Below the pieces are notes generated by a model. It had not been told where the DNA came from. It saw only the letters and a list, made by a program, of their open reading frames with translations, and did not search any database. A stretch of 49,526 bases of DNA from Pseudomonadota bacterium (GTDB lineage Bacteria; Pseudomonadota; Gammaproteobacteria; Burkholderiales; Ferrovaceae), in NCBI GenBank assembly GCA_021828745.1, contig JAJZDE010000002.1, forward strand, positions 1 to 49,526. The letters are read 5' to 3'. Positions 30,176 to 38,058 of this stretch are shown here, in pieces. A program made the position numbers and the translations under genes. Every line of letters starts with the position of its first letter. The first letter of the stretch is position 1.

Positions 30176-31017
30176 CAAGATATAAAAAGGAAGATAGGTT
30201 TCCACGATTTGTTGGTGTTACCGGGTTACCTCGATCCGGCTCCACTTTGTTGGGGCAATTGTTGAGTCTGCACCCCGACATTCAGTGCGAAGGACAGAGT
30301 TCTCCACTGTGTAATTTATTGTTGGGATTACGCCGAATGGTCAGTGACGACCAGTTCTTTTTGTCGCAACTGGATTACTCTTTTGAGCAAAGTTACGGAC
30401 ATTTGAGCGGAGCCATGGAAGGGTTTTTGCGTGGCTGGTATGGTCCGTCAGACAAGTCGGTAGTGGTGGATAAAAATCGTGCCTGGCTTCACTGCATCGA
30501 ACTCCTGTTAAAACTGGCGCCTGAGGCACGGATCATTGTAACTTTACGGGAGTTGGGGCAGGTGTATGGTTCTATAGAAGCGCAACATCAAAGAACGATT
30601 TTACTGGATTTTATCGATCATCTGGCGGATTATGACCGGTTCGGGCGGGCCGATGCATTGTTTGCCAAGGACAAAGTGATCGGGGCGCCGATGATCTCCC
30701 TGCACGCGGTGCAAGATTTGCCTGATGAGGTGAAAAGCCGGCTATTTTTTATGCGTTTTGAAGATTTGATGGTCAATCCGGTTCTGGTAATGAAAAAGAT
30801 CTATCAATGGCTGGGGCTCGAACCGATGGCCATCGATCTAACCCGGTTGCCGATCAAAAACGAGGTGGAAAGCGACAGCCACTATCGCATGAAATTTTTG
30901 CACCATTATCATGGCGCGCTCAAGGTTCCCCAACGGCACGCCGTTCCCCCCAGAATTCAGGCACAGATCGAATCGGCCTGTGCCTGGTTCTATCAAGCCT
31001 ACTATCCGAAGAATTGA
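30172..31017 (+). CDS. Sulfotransferase family protein
   Basis: The 281-residue cytoplasmic protein begins MTRYKKEDRFPRFVGVTGLP and carries the PAPS-binding 5'-phosphosulfate loop GLPRSGSTLLGQLLSLHP, then VVVDKNR and the RIIVTLRELGQVYGSIEAQ segment that corresponds to the 3'-phosphate site, and FMRFEDLMVNP near the end. It should transfer sulfate from PAPS to an unknown acceptor. Start ATG 30172 is coupled to the 44-codon ORF; the frame upstream to 30127 lies in that ORF. The gene is AT-richer than its surroundings. No APS kinase is nearby although PAPS is the expected donor. Confidence 0.85.
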   Translation: MTRYKKEDRFPRFVGVTGLPRSGSTLLGQLLSLHPDIQCEGQSSPLCNLLLGLRRMVSDDQFFLSQLDYSFEQSYGHLSGAMEGFLRGWYGPSDKSVVVDKNRAWLHCIELLLKLAPEARIIVTLRELGQVYGSIEAQHQRTILLDFIDHLADYDRFGRADALFAKDKVIGAPMISLHAVQDLPDEVKSRLFFMRFEDLMVNPVLVMKKIYQWLGLEPMAIDLTRLPIKNEVESDSHYRMKFLHHYHGALKVPQRHAVPPRIQAQIESACAWFYQAYYPKN

Positions 31018-31049
31018 CATCCCCGCCCACTCCGTGTAAACAGGGGGTG
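31014..31049. other. Hairpin after the sulfotransferase, possible IS200/IS605-type end relic
   Basis: CATCCCC (31018-31024) can pair with GGGGGTG (31043-31049) around an 18-base loop, with one G-T pair. The TTGACATCCCCGCCC edge recalls the subterminal hairpin ends of IS200/IS605-type elements. No transposase or TnpB gene adjoins it, and no T-run follows as in a terminator. Weak call. Confidence 0.25.
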
Positions 31050-31142
31050 AAAAGCGCGTAAATCTTGGGATAAGACGCGGATTGGTGACGCTATGCAATT
31101 TCGTTGATTTTTCTGCCTCATGGATACAAGTGGAGGATGTCG

Positions 31143-32117
31143 ATGAAGTTAATCAATTTTGCGCTATTGGCCAGCATCACTTTTTATTCATACTCCATTT
31201 TCGCGGACGACTCCCAGGTCAATGCGATTGGCGCCACGGCGGCTCCTGCGAGTGGCGCTGTAACCGCCAGCGTTGTCCGCATCTCCAGTGATAAGAAGTC
31301 TATCGAGGTCAAGGAGCCAAACACACAAAACGATGTCATGTTGGCACTGGGCAAGGGAGCGCAGGATGAACTTGCGGGGATAACGTTAAGTCAAGGCGAC
31401 GAGATTTCAATAGTGGTTGAACAAAACAATGTCATCTCAATAAAGCCTGGCAAACGCATCACGGTTCCGGTAGGGGTGCGTTTAGGCTATCTTCTTGGAA
31501 GCGCTGCTGGGTTACTGATATTCAGCATCTTGGCGTTGATGCTTGCGGGGAAACGTGGTCTGTGCAATTTTCGGTTCCTCATCATTGGTGAGGACAACCG
31601 TTACAGTAATTCAAAATTCCAGATTGCCATATGGTTCTTTGCCCTCATCACAACATATTTGGCAACGGTGCTATTGCGTTGGTGCTACGCCGGCGGTGAT
31701 TATCTGCAAGTGGATATTCCACAGCACCTCTTGTTACTTTCCGGCCTGAGCGCGTTGACTTTTGCTGGAGCAAAGGCGATTACCACAAGCAAAATAAACC
31801 TCCAAAACACGCAGGCAGAGGACGTAAAACAAAAACCTAGTGCAGCGAAATGTAATGAGCGTGGTCAACCGAACTTCTTTAGAGATTTACTCCAAAATGA
31901 CAATAATCAGGTTGACTTCGGTGATTTCCAAATGCTCGTTGTCACCCTCCTTGCAGTTGGCGTATACCTTTTAGCGGTCTTTCAGTTCATAAACCATATT
32001 GATGTTTTGAAAGTGATCACCCTTCCTGATGTGGATACCACGATTCTCTCCACGTTTGGGCTTGGGCAGGGAGCTTATTTGACGAAAAAATACGCAGGCG
32101 ATCTGGGTGAAAGTTAA
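31143..32117 (+). CDS. Membrane protein with signal peptide and duplicated FQ-helix motif (unknown)
   Basis: The 324-residue protein has a signal peptide (1-20; cleavage after SIFA), a beta-rich exported domain of about 85 residues (24-108), and four membrane segments near 114-136, 158-181, 194-213 and 263-284, then a hydrophobic tail with GLGQGAYLTKKYAG. The segment D-N-x-x-x-S-x-x-FQ before helix 2 (151-160) recurs as D-N-N-x-x-D-F-x-x-FQ before helix 4 (253-263), suggesting an internal duplication. ATG 31143 has GGAGG spaced correctly; ATG 31137 abuts that site. The next gene starts 30 bases on. Family not identified. Confidence 0.75.
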   Translation: MKLINFALLASITFYSYSIFADDSQVNAIGATAAPASGAVTASVVRISSDKKSIEVKEPNTQNDVMLALGKGAQDELAGITLSQGDEISIVVEQNNVISIKPGKRITVPVGVRLGYLLGSAAGLLIFSILALMLAGKRGLCNFRFLIIGEDNRYSNSKFQIAIWFFALITTYLATVLLRWCYAGGDYLQVDIPQHLLLLSGLSALTFAGAKAITTSKINLQNTQAEDVKQKPSAAKCNERGQPNFFRDLLQNDNNQVDFGDFQMLVVTLLAVGVYLLAVFQFINHIDVLKVITLPDVDTTILSTFGLGQGAYLTKKYAGDLGES

Positions 32118-32147
32118 GCCGATACAATACTGAGGGGGAATACGATA

Positions 32148-33413
32148 ATGACAGACACGGTTAACTCATCCGCCACGAGCGCTGATCAACTTGCGAGCGC
32201 TCGAAATAACATCAGCCACGTCTTCGTTCTGGTGCTGGAAAACAGATCTTTCGACCATGTATTTGCCAGATCGGGCATACCGGGAATCGTGGCGGCGAAT
32301 AACACAAATGAAAACTTGTACATGGGGCAACCCATTTCATTCCAGGGAGGCGCCCCCGATAAGATGCCAAGCGACCCTGGTCACGAGTTTCAGGATGTTG
32401 TTGAGCAACTGTGCGGCAAAGGAGCTACCTACGCGCGTGGCGGCGCCTATCCGAATATAACCAACGCTGGCTTTGTTGATAACTATGCCAGTTCGACGAC
32501 AGAAGGCCCTGCACCGTCTCCAGAAGATGTGGATGCCGTTATGCGAGGACTCGATACGCCAAACCAGGTCCCTTCTCTGTACAAACTCGCCACTGAGTTT
32601 GTTCTGTGCGATGCCTGGTATTCTTCCCTGCCTGGGCCAACGTGGCCAAACCGCTATTTTGTACATGGTGCCTCTTCTGCCGCGCTGGACGCATCGCCGA
32701 CCAGTGCCGAAATCGACATTTGGGAATCGGCGGATGGCTTTTCCTATCCGCATGGCTCTATCTTTGACGCGCTTGGGTCCGGGAACTATCGTTTATACCA
32801 AGACGAGTCGGGGAATTCCCTCGGACGCATCCCGCAAGTTTCATCCATCAAGGGCATAAGCTTTTTTGACGTTCACAATCTTGATGACTTGGAAGCGGAT
32901 CTGGCCGAGGACTATCCCTATCGATATACGTTCATCGAACCATCCTACGGAGACGTGGTACACGGTACATATGAAGGCGGTTCCTCTCAACATCCAATGG
33001 ATGACCTTGCCGCTGGAGATCAACTGGTTGCCAAAGTGTACAACACCCTGCGCAATTCTCCGTTATGGGAGGCTTGCTTGCTTATCGTTACTTACGACGA
33101 ACATGGCGGCTTCTACGACAGCGTTGCTCCCGGCAAGGCCGCTCCGCCAAACGATGGCGCAGCCGGGGGTCTGAGCCGAAATGGCTTTGATTTCTCAGTC
33201 TATGGCGTTCGCGTGCCTGCGCTGGTTATCTCGCCATGGGTGGAACGAGGCCGTGTGGACCACACAATCTTTGACCATGGCTCAATCCCGGCAACGCTGG
33301 AGCGATTATTCGGTTTGCAGCCCCTCACGGACAGGGACAAGGCAGCACATGATGTGCTTTCGTTTCTCACCTCAACGTGTCGAACTGATTGCCCACCAAG
33401 GATCGGAACATGA
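32148..33413 (+). CDS. Phosphoesterase, phospholipase C/acid phosphatase family
   Basis: The 421-residue protein matches the phosphatidylcholine-phospholipase C/AcpA-type phosphoesterases: ENRSFDH (31-37), LPGPTWPNR (161-169), EPSYGD (264-269), TYDEHGGFYD (315-324) and DHGSIPATLE (376-385), with E31, H79, D317, H319 as likely metal or active-site residues. Such enzymes cleave phosphodiesters or phosphomonoesters of lipids or nucleotides. It has no visible signal peptide (starts MTDTVNSSATSADQL), unlike most secreted members, so it may act in the cytoplasm or use another route. It sits between the signal-peptide membrane gene and a 75-residue gene that it overlaps. Confidence 0.85.
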   Translation: MTDTVNSSATSADQLASARNNISHVFVLVLENRSFDHVFARSGIPGIVAANNTNENLYMGQPISFQGGAPDKMPSDPGHEFQDVVEQLCGKGATYARGGAYPNITNAGFVDNYASSTTEGPAPSPEDVDAVMRGLDTPNQVPSLYKLATEFVLCDAWYSSLPGPTWPNRYFVHGASSAALDASPTSAEIDIWESADGFSYPHGSIFDALGSGNYRLYQDESGNSLGRIPQVSSIKGISFFDVHNLDDLEADLAEDYPYRYTFIEPSYGDVVHGTYEGGSSQHPMDDLAAGDQLVAKVYNTLRNSPLWEACLLIVTYDEHGGFYDSVAPGKAAPPNDGAAGGLSRNGFDFSVYGVRVPALVISPWVERGRVDHTIFDHGSIPATLERLFGLQPLTDRDKAAHDVLSFLTSTCRTDCPPRIGT

Positions 33414-33637
33414 ACGATTCAATATTCCACGGAAGACCCGAAGATGAGCTGATCCCAGAGGGTGCACCCTTGCAGGCATTTCTCTACTCGTTATGCAAGG
33501 CACATCGGGAGATCGTCGGCATCGAGGACGCTCGGGGACGATTTGCAAAAGTAAAAACTCGGGGCCATGCCCGTGAATACATTGAAGAATTGTTGCCTAC
33601 GCTGCTACAGAGACGCCATGAGCGGCATCGGCGGTAG
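33410..33637 (+). CDS. Small protein (75 aa) coupled to the phosphoesterase
   Basis: ATG 33410 overlaps the phosphoesterase stop (ATGA). The product is acidic at the start and strongly basic at the end (LLQRRHERHRR), predicted helical, with no signal or membrane segment and no recognised family. Coupling suggests a partner, regulator or immunity-like role for the enzyme; this is inference. The frame upstream to 33389 starts inside the phosphoesterase gene. Confidence 0.65.
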   Translation: MNDSIFHGRPEDELIPEGAPLQAFLYSLCKAHREIVGIEDARGRFAKVKTRGHAREYIEELLPTLLQRRHERHRR

Positions 33638-33803
33638 GTTGACGGGGTTAAAGTGCTCAGCGCCCAGATTTCTGCTGGCTGGCTGCGAAGTGCCAAACGT
33701 ATGCGCTGATTAATCGAATACCCAACCCATGTTCAACGCCGCGAATTTAATGTGTACCATGAACTACCTTGCTTGGCATGTGCACGATCCATACCAATAT
33801 CAT
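33638..33803. other. Gene-free gap at the right edge of the cassette
   Basis: This 166-base stretch, AT-rich near its end, has no start-linked frame or RNA motif I can support. It separates the 75-codon gene from the right copy of the kinase repeat. Confidence 0.5.
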
Positions 33804-33892
33804 ATGGGTCCATGTTAACGATGGAGATTGAGGGCGACAATCCCTCCGTTTGGGGGAGGTGGGAACGAAACCTGAAAACAGGATCCCTGTCC
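33804..33892. repeat. Right copy of the direct repeat (kinase 3' end)
   Basis: This copy holds the last codons and stop of the intact kinase. It matches 29835-29923 in direct orientation with only small indels around the T/G run and a few substitutions. The two copies bracket 3.9 kb carrying the small ORF, sulfotransferase, membrane protein, phosphoesterase and 75-residue genes. Confidence 0.8.
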
Positions 33893-35149
33893 CGGTGCAG
33901 ACTTCACCGATATTCTGGCCCCCATGAGTTTTGTCAGGCGACGGACGATGGACAGACCCAGGCCTGTTCCTTCTTCGGAATGGTTGATTTGATAGAACTC
34001 CCTGAATATGAGCTCCTGCTCTGTGTCGGCAATGCCCTGTCCGGTATCTGCCACATAGAGCAATGGATCTCCCTCTTGGGATGATGAAGTCGTGACATGA
34101 ACTTCTCCCTGTTCGGTGAACTTGATGGCATTGTCGATCAAGTTGCGCGCGATTCGAGCCACCGCCAATTTGTCCCCGGAAATTTTGACAGGGTTGAGCG
34201 TTCGCCGAATTTTCAAACCCTTGGCAGAAGCACTCGAATCAAATTCATCGCAAATATCGGCAACAGCGGTGTCCAATGAAAACACATTCTGTTGCGTCGG
34301 GTAATTTCCCGCAGAGATTTTTGAGAGATCCAGTACGTCGGCCAGCATTCGTTCCAGATCCCGGACGATATGATCGATGTTTTTTCGGGTTTCCTGGAGG
34401 GTTTGTGCCGAAGGGTGGGAGACCAGCACGGCACCATAAAGAGACAGTGCATGAAGGGGTTGGCGCAGATCATGGCTGACGGTTGAAATGATGCGATCAC
34501 GTTCCTGGCGGATCAGAACAGAGCGATAGAGCAGGCGTTCGCTTTCGGTGGCCACCCGGATCAGAAATAACCAATAAACGAGGGTCAGGCCCATAACGGC
34601 CCAACTTTTGTCCGGGTGCAGTCCTATCCAGGGGATCGTTGCGCCCAGCAATACCAGGAACGAATACGCTGCCGTCATGTATCTGGAGGAGACTGCCACG
34701 GACACCCCGGCAGCGGCAACGGAGAACAGGATGATCTCGATCAGCGACTGGGATACGAAAGAAAGATGGCGCAGGAAGAGAACGGCGGATAAACCGGTAC
34801 TGGCGCCAGCCAAGGCATCCAAAGTCATGAATGCGGCATGGAGCCGCTTCGGGTCCAGTTTGTCGACACGTGGCAGAACCCACCACGCAAGGGCAGCACG
34901 GAGCAATTCCACGCCCAGCGCCAGCGCACACCATAATATAAAGGTTGAGAGAGGTACGGACGGGTAGACGATCCAGCCCACTCCGCCAATGAAAAATAAT
35001 TGAACGAGGGGCATGTGCAGCAGTACCCTTGCGTGAAGGGTCACGACCTCCCGTGTCATTTCCTGCTTCAATGGGGAGGTGGGGGGATGGTCAGTCAATG
35101 CATGATTTGGGCCGAACCATGTGCGCAGCCAGCAGGGAAAGACACTCAT
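33815..35149 (-). CDS. Sensor histidine kinase, membrane-bound
   Basis: The 444-residue protein has hydrophobic segments at about 45-62, 66-90, 105-127, 133-155, 160-177 and 183-198, then HisKA with H226 in VSHDLRQPLHAL, N-box RNLIDNAIKFT (336-345), G1 VADTGQG (366-372) and G2 GTGLGLSIV (394-402). It should autophosphorylate and pass phosphate to the adjacent NarL-type regulator; the gene starts one base after the regulator stop, so they are coupled. The signal sensed by the six-helix domain is unknown. Its 3' end is the source sequence of the repeat that flanks the cassette. Confidence 0.9.
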   Translation of the reverse strand: MSVFPCWLRTWFGPNHALTDHPPTSPLKQEMTREVVTLHARVLLHMPLVQLFFIGGVGWIVYPSVPLSTFILWCALALGVELLRAALAWWVLPRVDKLDPKRLHAAFMTLDALAGASTGLSAVLFLRHLSFVSQSLIEIILFSVAAAGVSVAVSSRYMTAAYSFLVLLGATIPWIGLHPDKSWAVMGLTLVYWLFLIRVATESERLLYRSVLIRQERDRIISTVSHDLRQPLHALSLYGAVLVSHPSAQTLQETRKNIDHIVRDLERMLADVLDLSKISAGNYPTQQNVFSLDTAVADICDEFDSSASAKGLKIRRTLNPVKISGDKLAVARIARNLIDNAIKFTEQGEVHVTTSSSQEGDPLLYVADTGQGIADTEQELIFREFYQINHSEEGTGLGLSIVRRLTKLMGARISVKSAPGQGSCFQVSFPPPPNGGIVALNLHR

Positions 35150-35150
35150 T

Positions 35151-35762
35151 TCATTGGGGACGCAGGTACAAGAGGTTGGTCTTGGTGATGGCCTCGACTC
35201 GGTTCTTTACCCCGAGAATCCGAAAAAGGTCGGATATATGATCCTTGACCGTATATTCGGAGAGGGACAGTTCCTTGGCGATCGATTTTGTGGAAAAACC
35301 GCGACTGAGGGCATACAGAACTTCACGTTGGCGGGGGGTCAGGTTGGGCAGGCCGGAGGAGAGAGGGATATCATCCTCATCATGGGGGAAAAAGAACTTC
35401 CCCTCCAGAGTATGTTTCAGGGCATCCAGAAATTCTTCGGAAGACAGACTTTTGGGAATGTAACTCATGGCCCCGGCTTCCATACAGGCACGCACGGTCG
35501 AGGGATCATCCGAACCTGAAACGATGATCACGGGCACGTCAGGGGATTCGAGTCTGATTCTTTTTAAAACGGGTAGTCCACGTTCTTGTCCGAGGTTGAG
35601 GTCGAGGAGACAGGAGGTTAGATCGGGGTGTTTCGCCAGCATGGACAATGCGTCAACAACCGTATCTGCCTCGAAGAGCATGGCATCAGGATGGATAGAG
35701 GACAGCAACAGGCGCAACCCGTCACGAAAAAGTGCATGATCATCCACCATGAGCACCTTCAT
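35151..35762 (-). CDS. Response regulator, NarL/LuxR type
   Basis: The 203-residue protein starts MKVLMVDDHALFRDGLRLLL (acidic pocket D7, D8), has phospho-acceptor D54 in LLDLNLG, switch S/K (IVSGS, PKS) and a C-terminal helix-turn-helix LTPRQREVLYALSRGFSTKS followed by LGVKNRVEA. It is a DNA-binding output partner of the kinase that follows it on the minus strand. No target operon can be named; inverted repeats upstream (35895-35925) are candidates for its own site. Confidence 0.93.
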   Translation of the reverse strand: MKVLMVDDHALFRDGLRLLLSSIHPDAMLFEADTVVDALSMLAKHPDLTSCLLDLNLGQERGLPVLKRIRLESPDVPVIIVSGSDDPSTVRACMEAGAMSYIPKSLSSEEFLDALKHTLEGKFFFPHDEDDIPLSSGLPNLTPRQREVLYALSRGFSTKSIAKELSLSEYTVKDHISDLFRILGVKNRVEAITKTNLLYLRPQ

Positions 35763-35894
35763 GGAATCCCCATCTTCATTGATTGACCATCGCCGCTTTC
35801 ACAGACCTCGTTCTCCTGCGTTGATTTTCCCATCATTTTTCGCTTGATGGAAGCGATCGGGTTGTCTGAAATTATAAGCAAAAACGATGCCGTG

Positions 35895-35925
35895 ATTTAC
35901 AACACGTTGAAATATAGTTGTAAAT
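35895..35925. promoter_or_regulatory. 9-bp inverted repeat, candidate operator
   Basis: ATTTACAAC (35895-35903) and GTTGTAAAT (35917-35925) form a perfect inverted repeat with arms 22 bases apart centre to centre, about two helical turns. A second interleaved pair, GTTGAAA (35906-35912) and TTTCAAC (35928-35934), is also present. This could bind a dimeric regulator upstream of the response-regulator gene. It could also be an RNA hairpin. Confidence 0.45.
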
Positions 35926-36055
35926 TCTTTCAACTGAAAAATTGCCGGTCAAGAATGTAATAAAATCTGACACCCCCGTGTGTGCGGTATTCGACTTGGC
36001 GCAGCGGTGACGGGATGCCTGCGGCTGGGGCAAGCAGGAAGCGACGATCTGCCAT

Positions 36056-36087
36056 AAAAAAACCCGAGAGACCGGATCTCTCGGGTT
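36056..36087 (-). terminator. Rho-independent terminator of the beta-barrel gene
   Basis: An 11-bp perfect stem (AACCCGAGAGA paired with TCTCTCGGGTT, loop CCGGA) is flanked on the left by A7, which reads as a T-run after the stem on the minus strand. It lies about 50 bases past the stop of the minus-strand gene ending at 36135. Confidence 0.9.
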
Positions 36088-36134
36088 GGAAGGTATGGCA
36101 CGAGCGGGTTATTGCATGGCGAGCACCTTCTTTT

Positions 36135-36776
36135 TCAATGGGCGGAGGACTTGGTTGAACCGAAGTAGTAATTGACTCCCACCGTATATGTATTGTTGTT
36201 CATGGTGTTGGCGTTATTGGCAATCGACATGGCATTCCATTCGGCAGATACGCTCCAGTGGGGAGCAAACAGATACTCTATGCCCAACCCTCCATTTGCC
36301 GTGTCACCGGAAAGACCGGCTGCGGAGAGTGTTCCTGTCAAATGTCCATAGCCCAGCCGTGCGTAGGGCATGAGCGTACTGGTGAGCGGATAGCCAAACT
36401 TGAGCGCCAATCCGTAGTCACGACTTCCGTAGGGTTGAATGCCACTGACATAACCCGAACGACCATTCGTATTGAGACCATAGTAGGCATCCAGACCCAG
36501 CACGGTGGGTCCCAATCCCCAGGCATAACCCGCTTCGAGACCCATGGCCGTCCCGTAGTTTTGTTGAGAGGGGATCAGGTTGGTTGCCCCTCCTGCCAAG
36601 GCCGATGGATTTCCATTGCCAAAGGTCGAATCATTGATCCCGGCTCTTGCGCCCACATAAATCCCTGTGAATGGACTCGTAACACTGTTTGTGGATGGGA
36701 CCTGTCCCTCGGAAAATGCGGGAACAACCGGGAAACCCACTAACGCCAGCAACAACAGTTTTTTTCTAGTCTTCAT
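36135..36776 (-). CDS. Small outer-membrane beta-barrel protein, OmpA/opacity-like
   Basis: The 213-residue product has a signal peptide (MKTRKKLLLLALVGFPVVPAFS), then alternating strands with YVGARAGIND, GLEAGYAWG, YARLGYGHLTG, GGLGIEYLFAPHWSVSAEWN and the terminal VGVNYYFG, typical of eight-stranded beta-barrels of the OMP_b-brl group. It likely sits in the outer membrane with no known pore. ATG 36776 follows GGAGACG; a longer frame from 36821 lacks a signal start. It is followed by a clear terminator, and the unusual repeat protein lies just upstream. Confidence 0.87.
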   Translation of the reverse strand: MKTRKKLLLLALVGFPVVPAFSEGQVPSTNSVTSPFTGIYVGARAGINDSTFGNGNPSALAGGATNLIPSQQNYGTAMGLEAGYAWGLGPTVLGLDAYYGLNTNGRSGYVSGIQPYGSRDYGLALKFGYPLTSTLMPYARLGYGHLTGTLSAAGLSGDTANGGLGIEYLFAPHWSVSAEWNAMSIANNANTMNNNTYTVGVNYYFGSTKSSAH

Positions 36777-36872
36777 GCTTCGTCTCCGTAATATTTGGTA
36801 TCGCACCTCGCGCTCTTGCACGATTAGGTAATAAACCTCCGGGTGAGAATATCCTGCCCGTTCTCCCTGATG

Positions 36873-37930
36873 TTATGGAAGTCCTTGATACCAAATGCTG
36901 AGCGTGGGCATCAATGACGATCCGGCAATAAGTTCGGACATGTTGAGGACGGATACGGCTGTTTTCGTATCGTTTTCCCACAGCACGATACTGTTTCCGG
37001 TACTGTCCGTAAACGCCCCAATGGCGTGGGGGTCTGTCCAGCCATACCAATGCGCGCCGATAGTCAAGGGGGTACAACCCGTGACGGTACAGTTGGATAC
37101 ATTGGTTGAACTGAAGACGGGCATGGGAAGAATGGTGCTGCCCGTGGTCAAGGAAAAGCCAAGGGGGGAAATTCTGGGATCATTCAATTTCCCAATAAAA
37201 TACCCCACGTTGCCGGCATATCCTCCTGAGCCTATAAAGGCCAAATGGTTGTTGCTGTCGACCGCCACGTCATCCATTTCATAGGCGGGCAAGGTGAAAG
37301 AAAGAACGGCAGTGGTTGGTAAACTGTAGGTTCCCGCAGCGGGATTCAGTGCCAACTTGTTGAGGTCTATCAAATAACCTTGATCCGTACTGGAGAATTC
37401 GCAGCCCAGAACTGCAACGTTGTAACTGATATCGACGGAGATGTGGTCAACTTGACAAGCACCCGAAGCAATCCCGCCAAGATTGGTGGAAGTTGCCATG
37501 TCCGGGGTGTACACCTTACCCGTACTTGCATCGATGAAGTTGAGGGAAGAGTAACCGCCTGTCACAATCAACGGATAAGCCACGCCTCCCACTGACAGGG
37601 ACGGGTGATAACCGAAGTTTTCGGTGACTTTCGTACCGGACAAAGGAATGGTTCTCAATTTTGTGGGTGTACTTGGGGTGGTGTAGTCCAGAACGTCATA
37701 CCCGGATCCATTGGAGAAAATAGCAAACTTCCTGGCGGGATCGAGTACGACCCCCCCGATTTCCGGACTTGCGCCAGAAAAACTCAGACTCGTGTTGCAG
37801 GAAGTCCCGCAGGTGTAATGTCCCAACTCGGAGAAGTTGGTGAGGGAAAAAAATGACAGCACCTTTGAGGTGAAAGAGAAGGCCACCCCTACCTCGGCTG
37901 ATACATCCACAGAAAATCCGCTGGCATTAC
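36873..37930 (-). pseudogene. Secreted repeat (beta-propeller-like) protein, start missing
   Basis: The open frame ends at 36873 and continues rightward in frame through the tRNA-Leu gene to 38018, where the only ATG would translate the tRNA itself. The sensible part (left of 37930) has repeats of VxxDPARKFAIFSNGSGY, ISVDISYNVAVLGCEF and VAVDSNNHLAFIGSGG, each a blade-like strand pattern, and is Ser/Thr/Gly-rich as secreted proteins are. There is no signal peptide. A weak GTG near 37878 would give a truncated start. It is probably a 5'-truncated gene that was placed behind the tRNA. No family is named. Confidence 0.55.
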
Positions 37931-38015
37931 TGGTGCCCAGGAGAGGACTCGAACCTCCACACCTCTCGGCGGCAGGACCTAAACCTGCTGCGTCTACCAA
38001 TTTCGCCACCTGGGC
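37931..38015 (-). tRNA. tRNA-Leu (anticodon UAG)
   Basis: Read on the minus strand, the 85-base gene has acceptor GCCCAGG paired to CCTGGGC, D-arm GCGAAATTGGTAGACGC, anticodon stem GCAGG/CCTGC with loop TTTAGGT (anticodon TAG), a long variable arm, T-arm with GGTTCGAGTCC and an encoded CCA end. The long variable arm and A discriminator fit leucine. A -10-like TAGAAT (38035-38030) lies upstream, inside the end of the hybrid kinase spacer. The 3' end faces the truncated repeat protein. Confidence 0.97.
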
Positions 38016-38058
38016 CAACTATTCTGCGGATTCTAACCCATTTTACAGTGGAAAGGGG

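Larger units (their letters stand above)
35763..36134. other. Intergenic region upstream of the two-component genes
   Basis: This 372-base stretch is AT-rich at 35860-35960 and has an ATTATA (35871-35876), which on the minus strand reads as a -10-like TATAAT for the regulator gene, but no good -35. It also holds the inverted repeats near 35895-35934 and the terminator at 36056-36087. No coding frame is supported. Confidence 0.6.

Noticed and set aside
37931..38018. N-terminal 29 residues of the long frame (MAQVAKLVDAAGLG...)
   Set aside because: These are a translation of the tRNA-Leu sequence, not a protein start.
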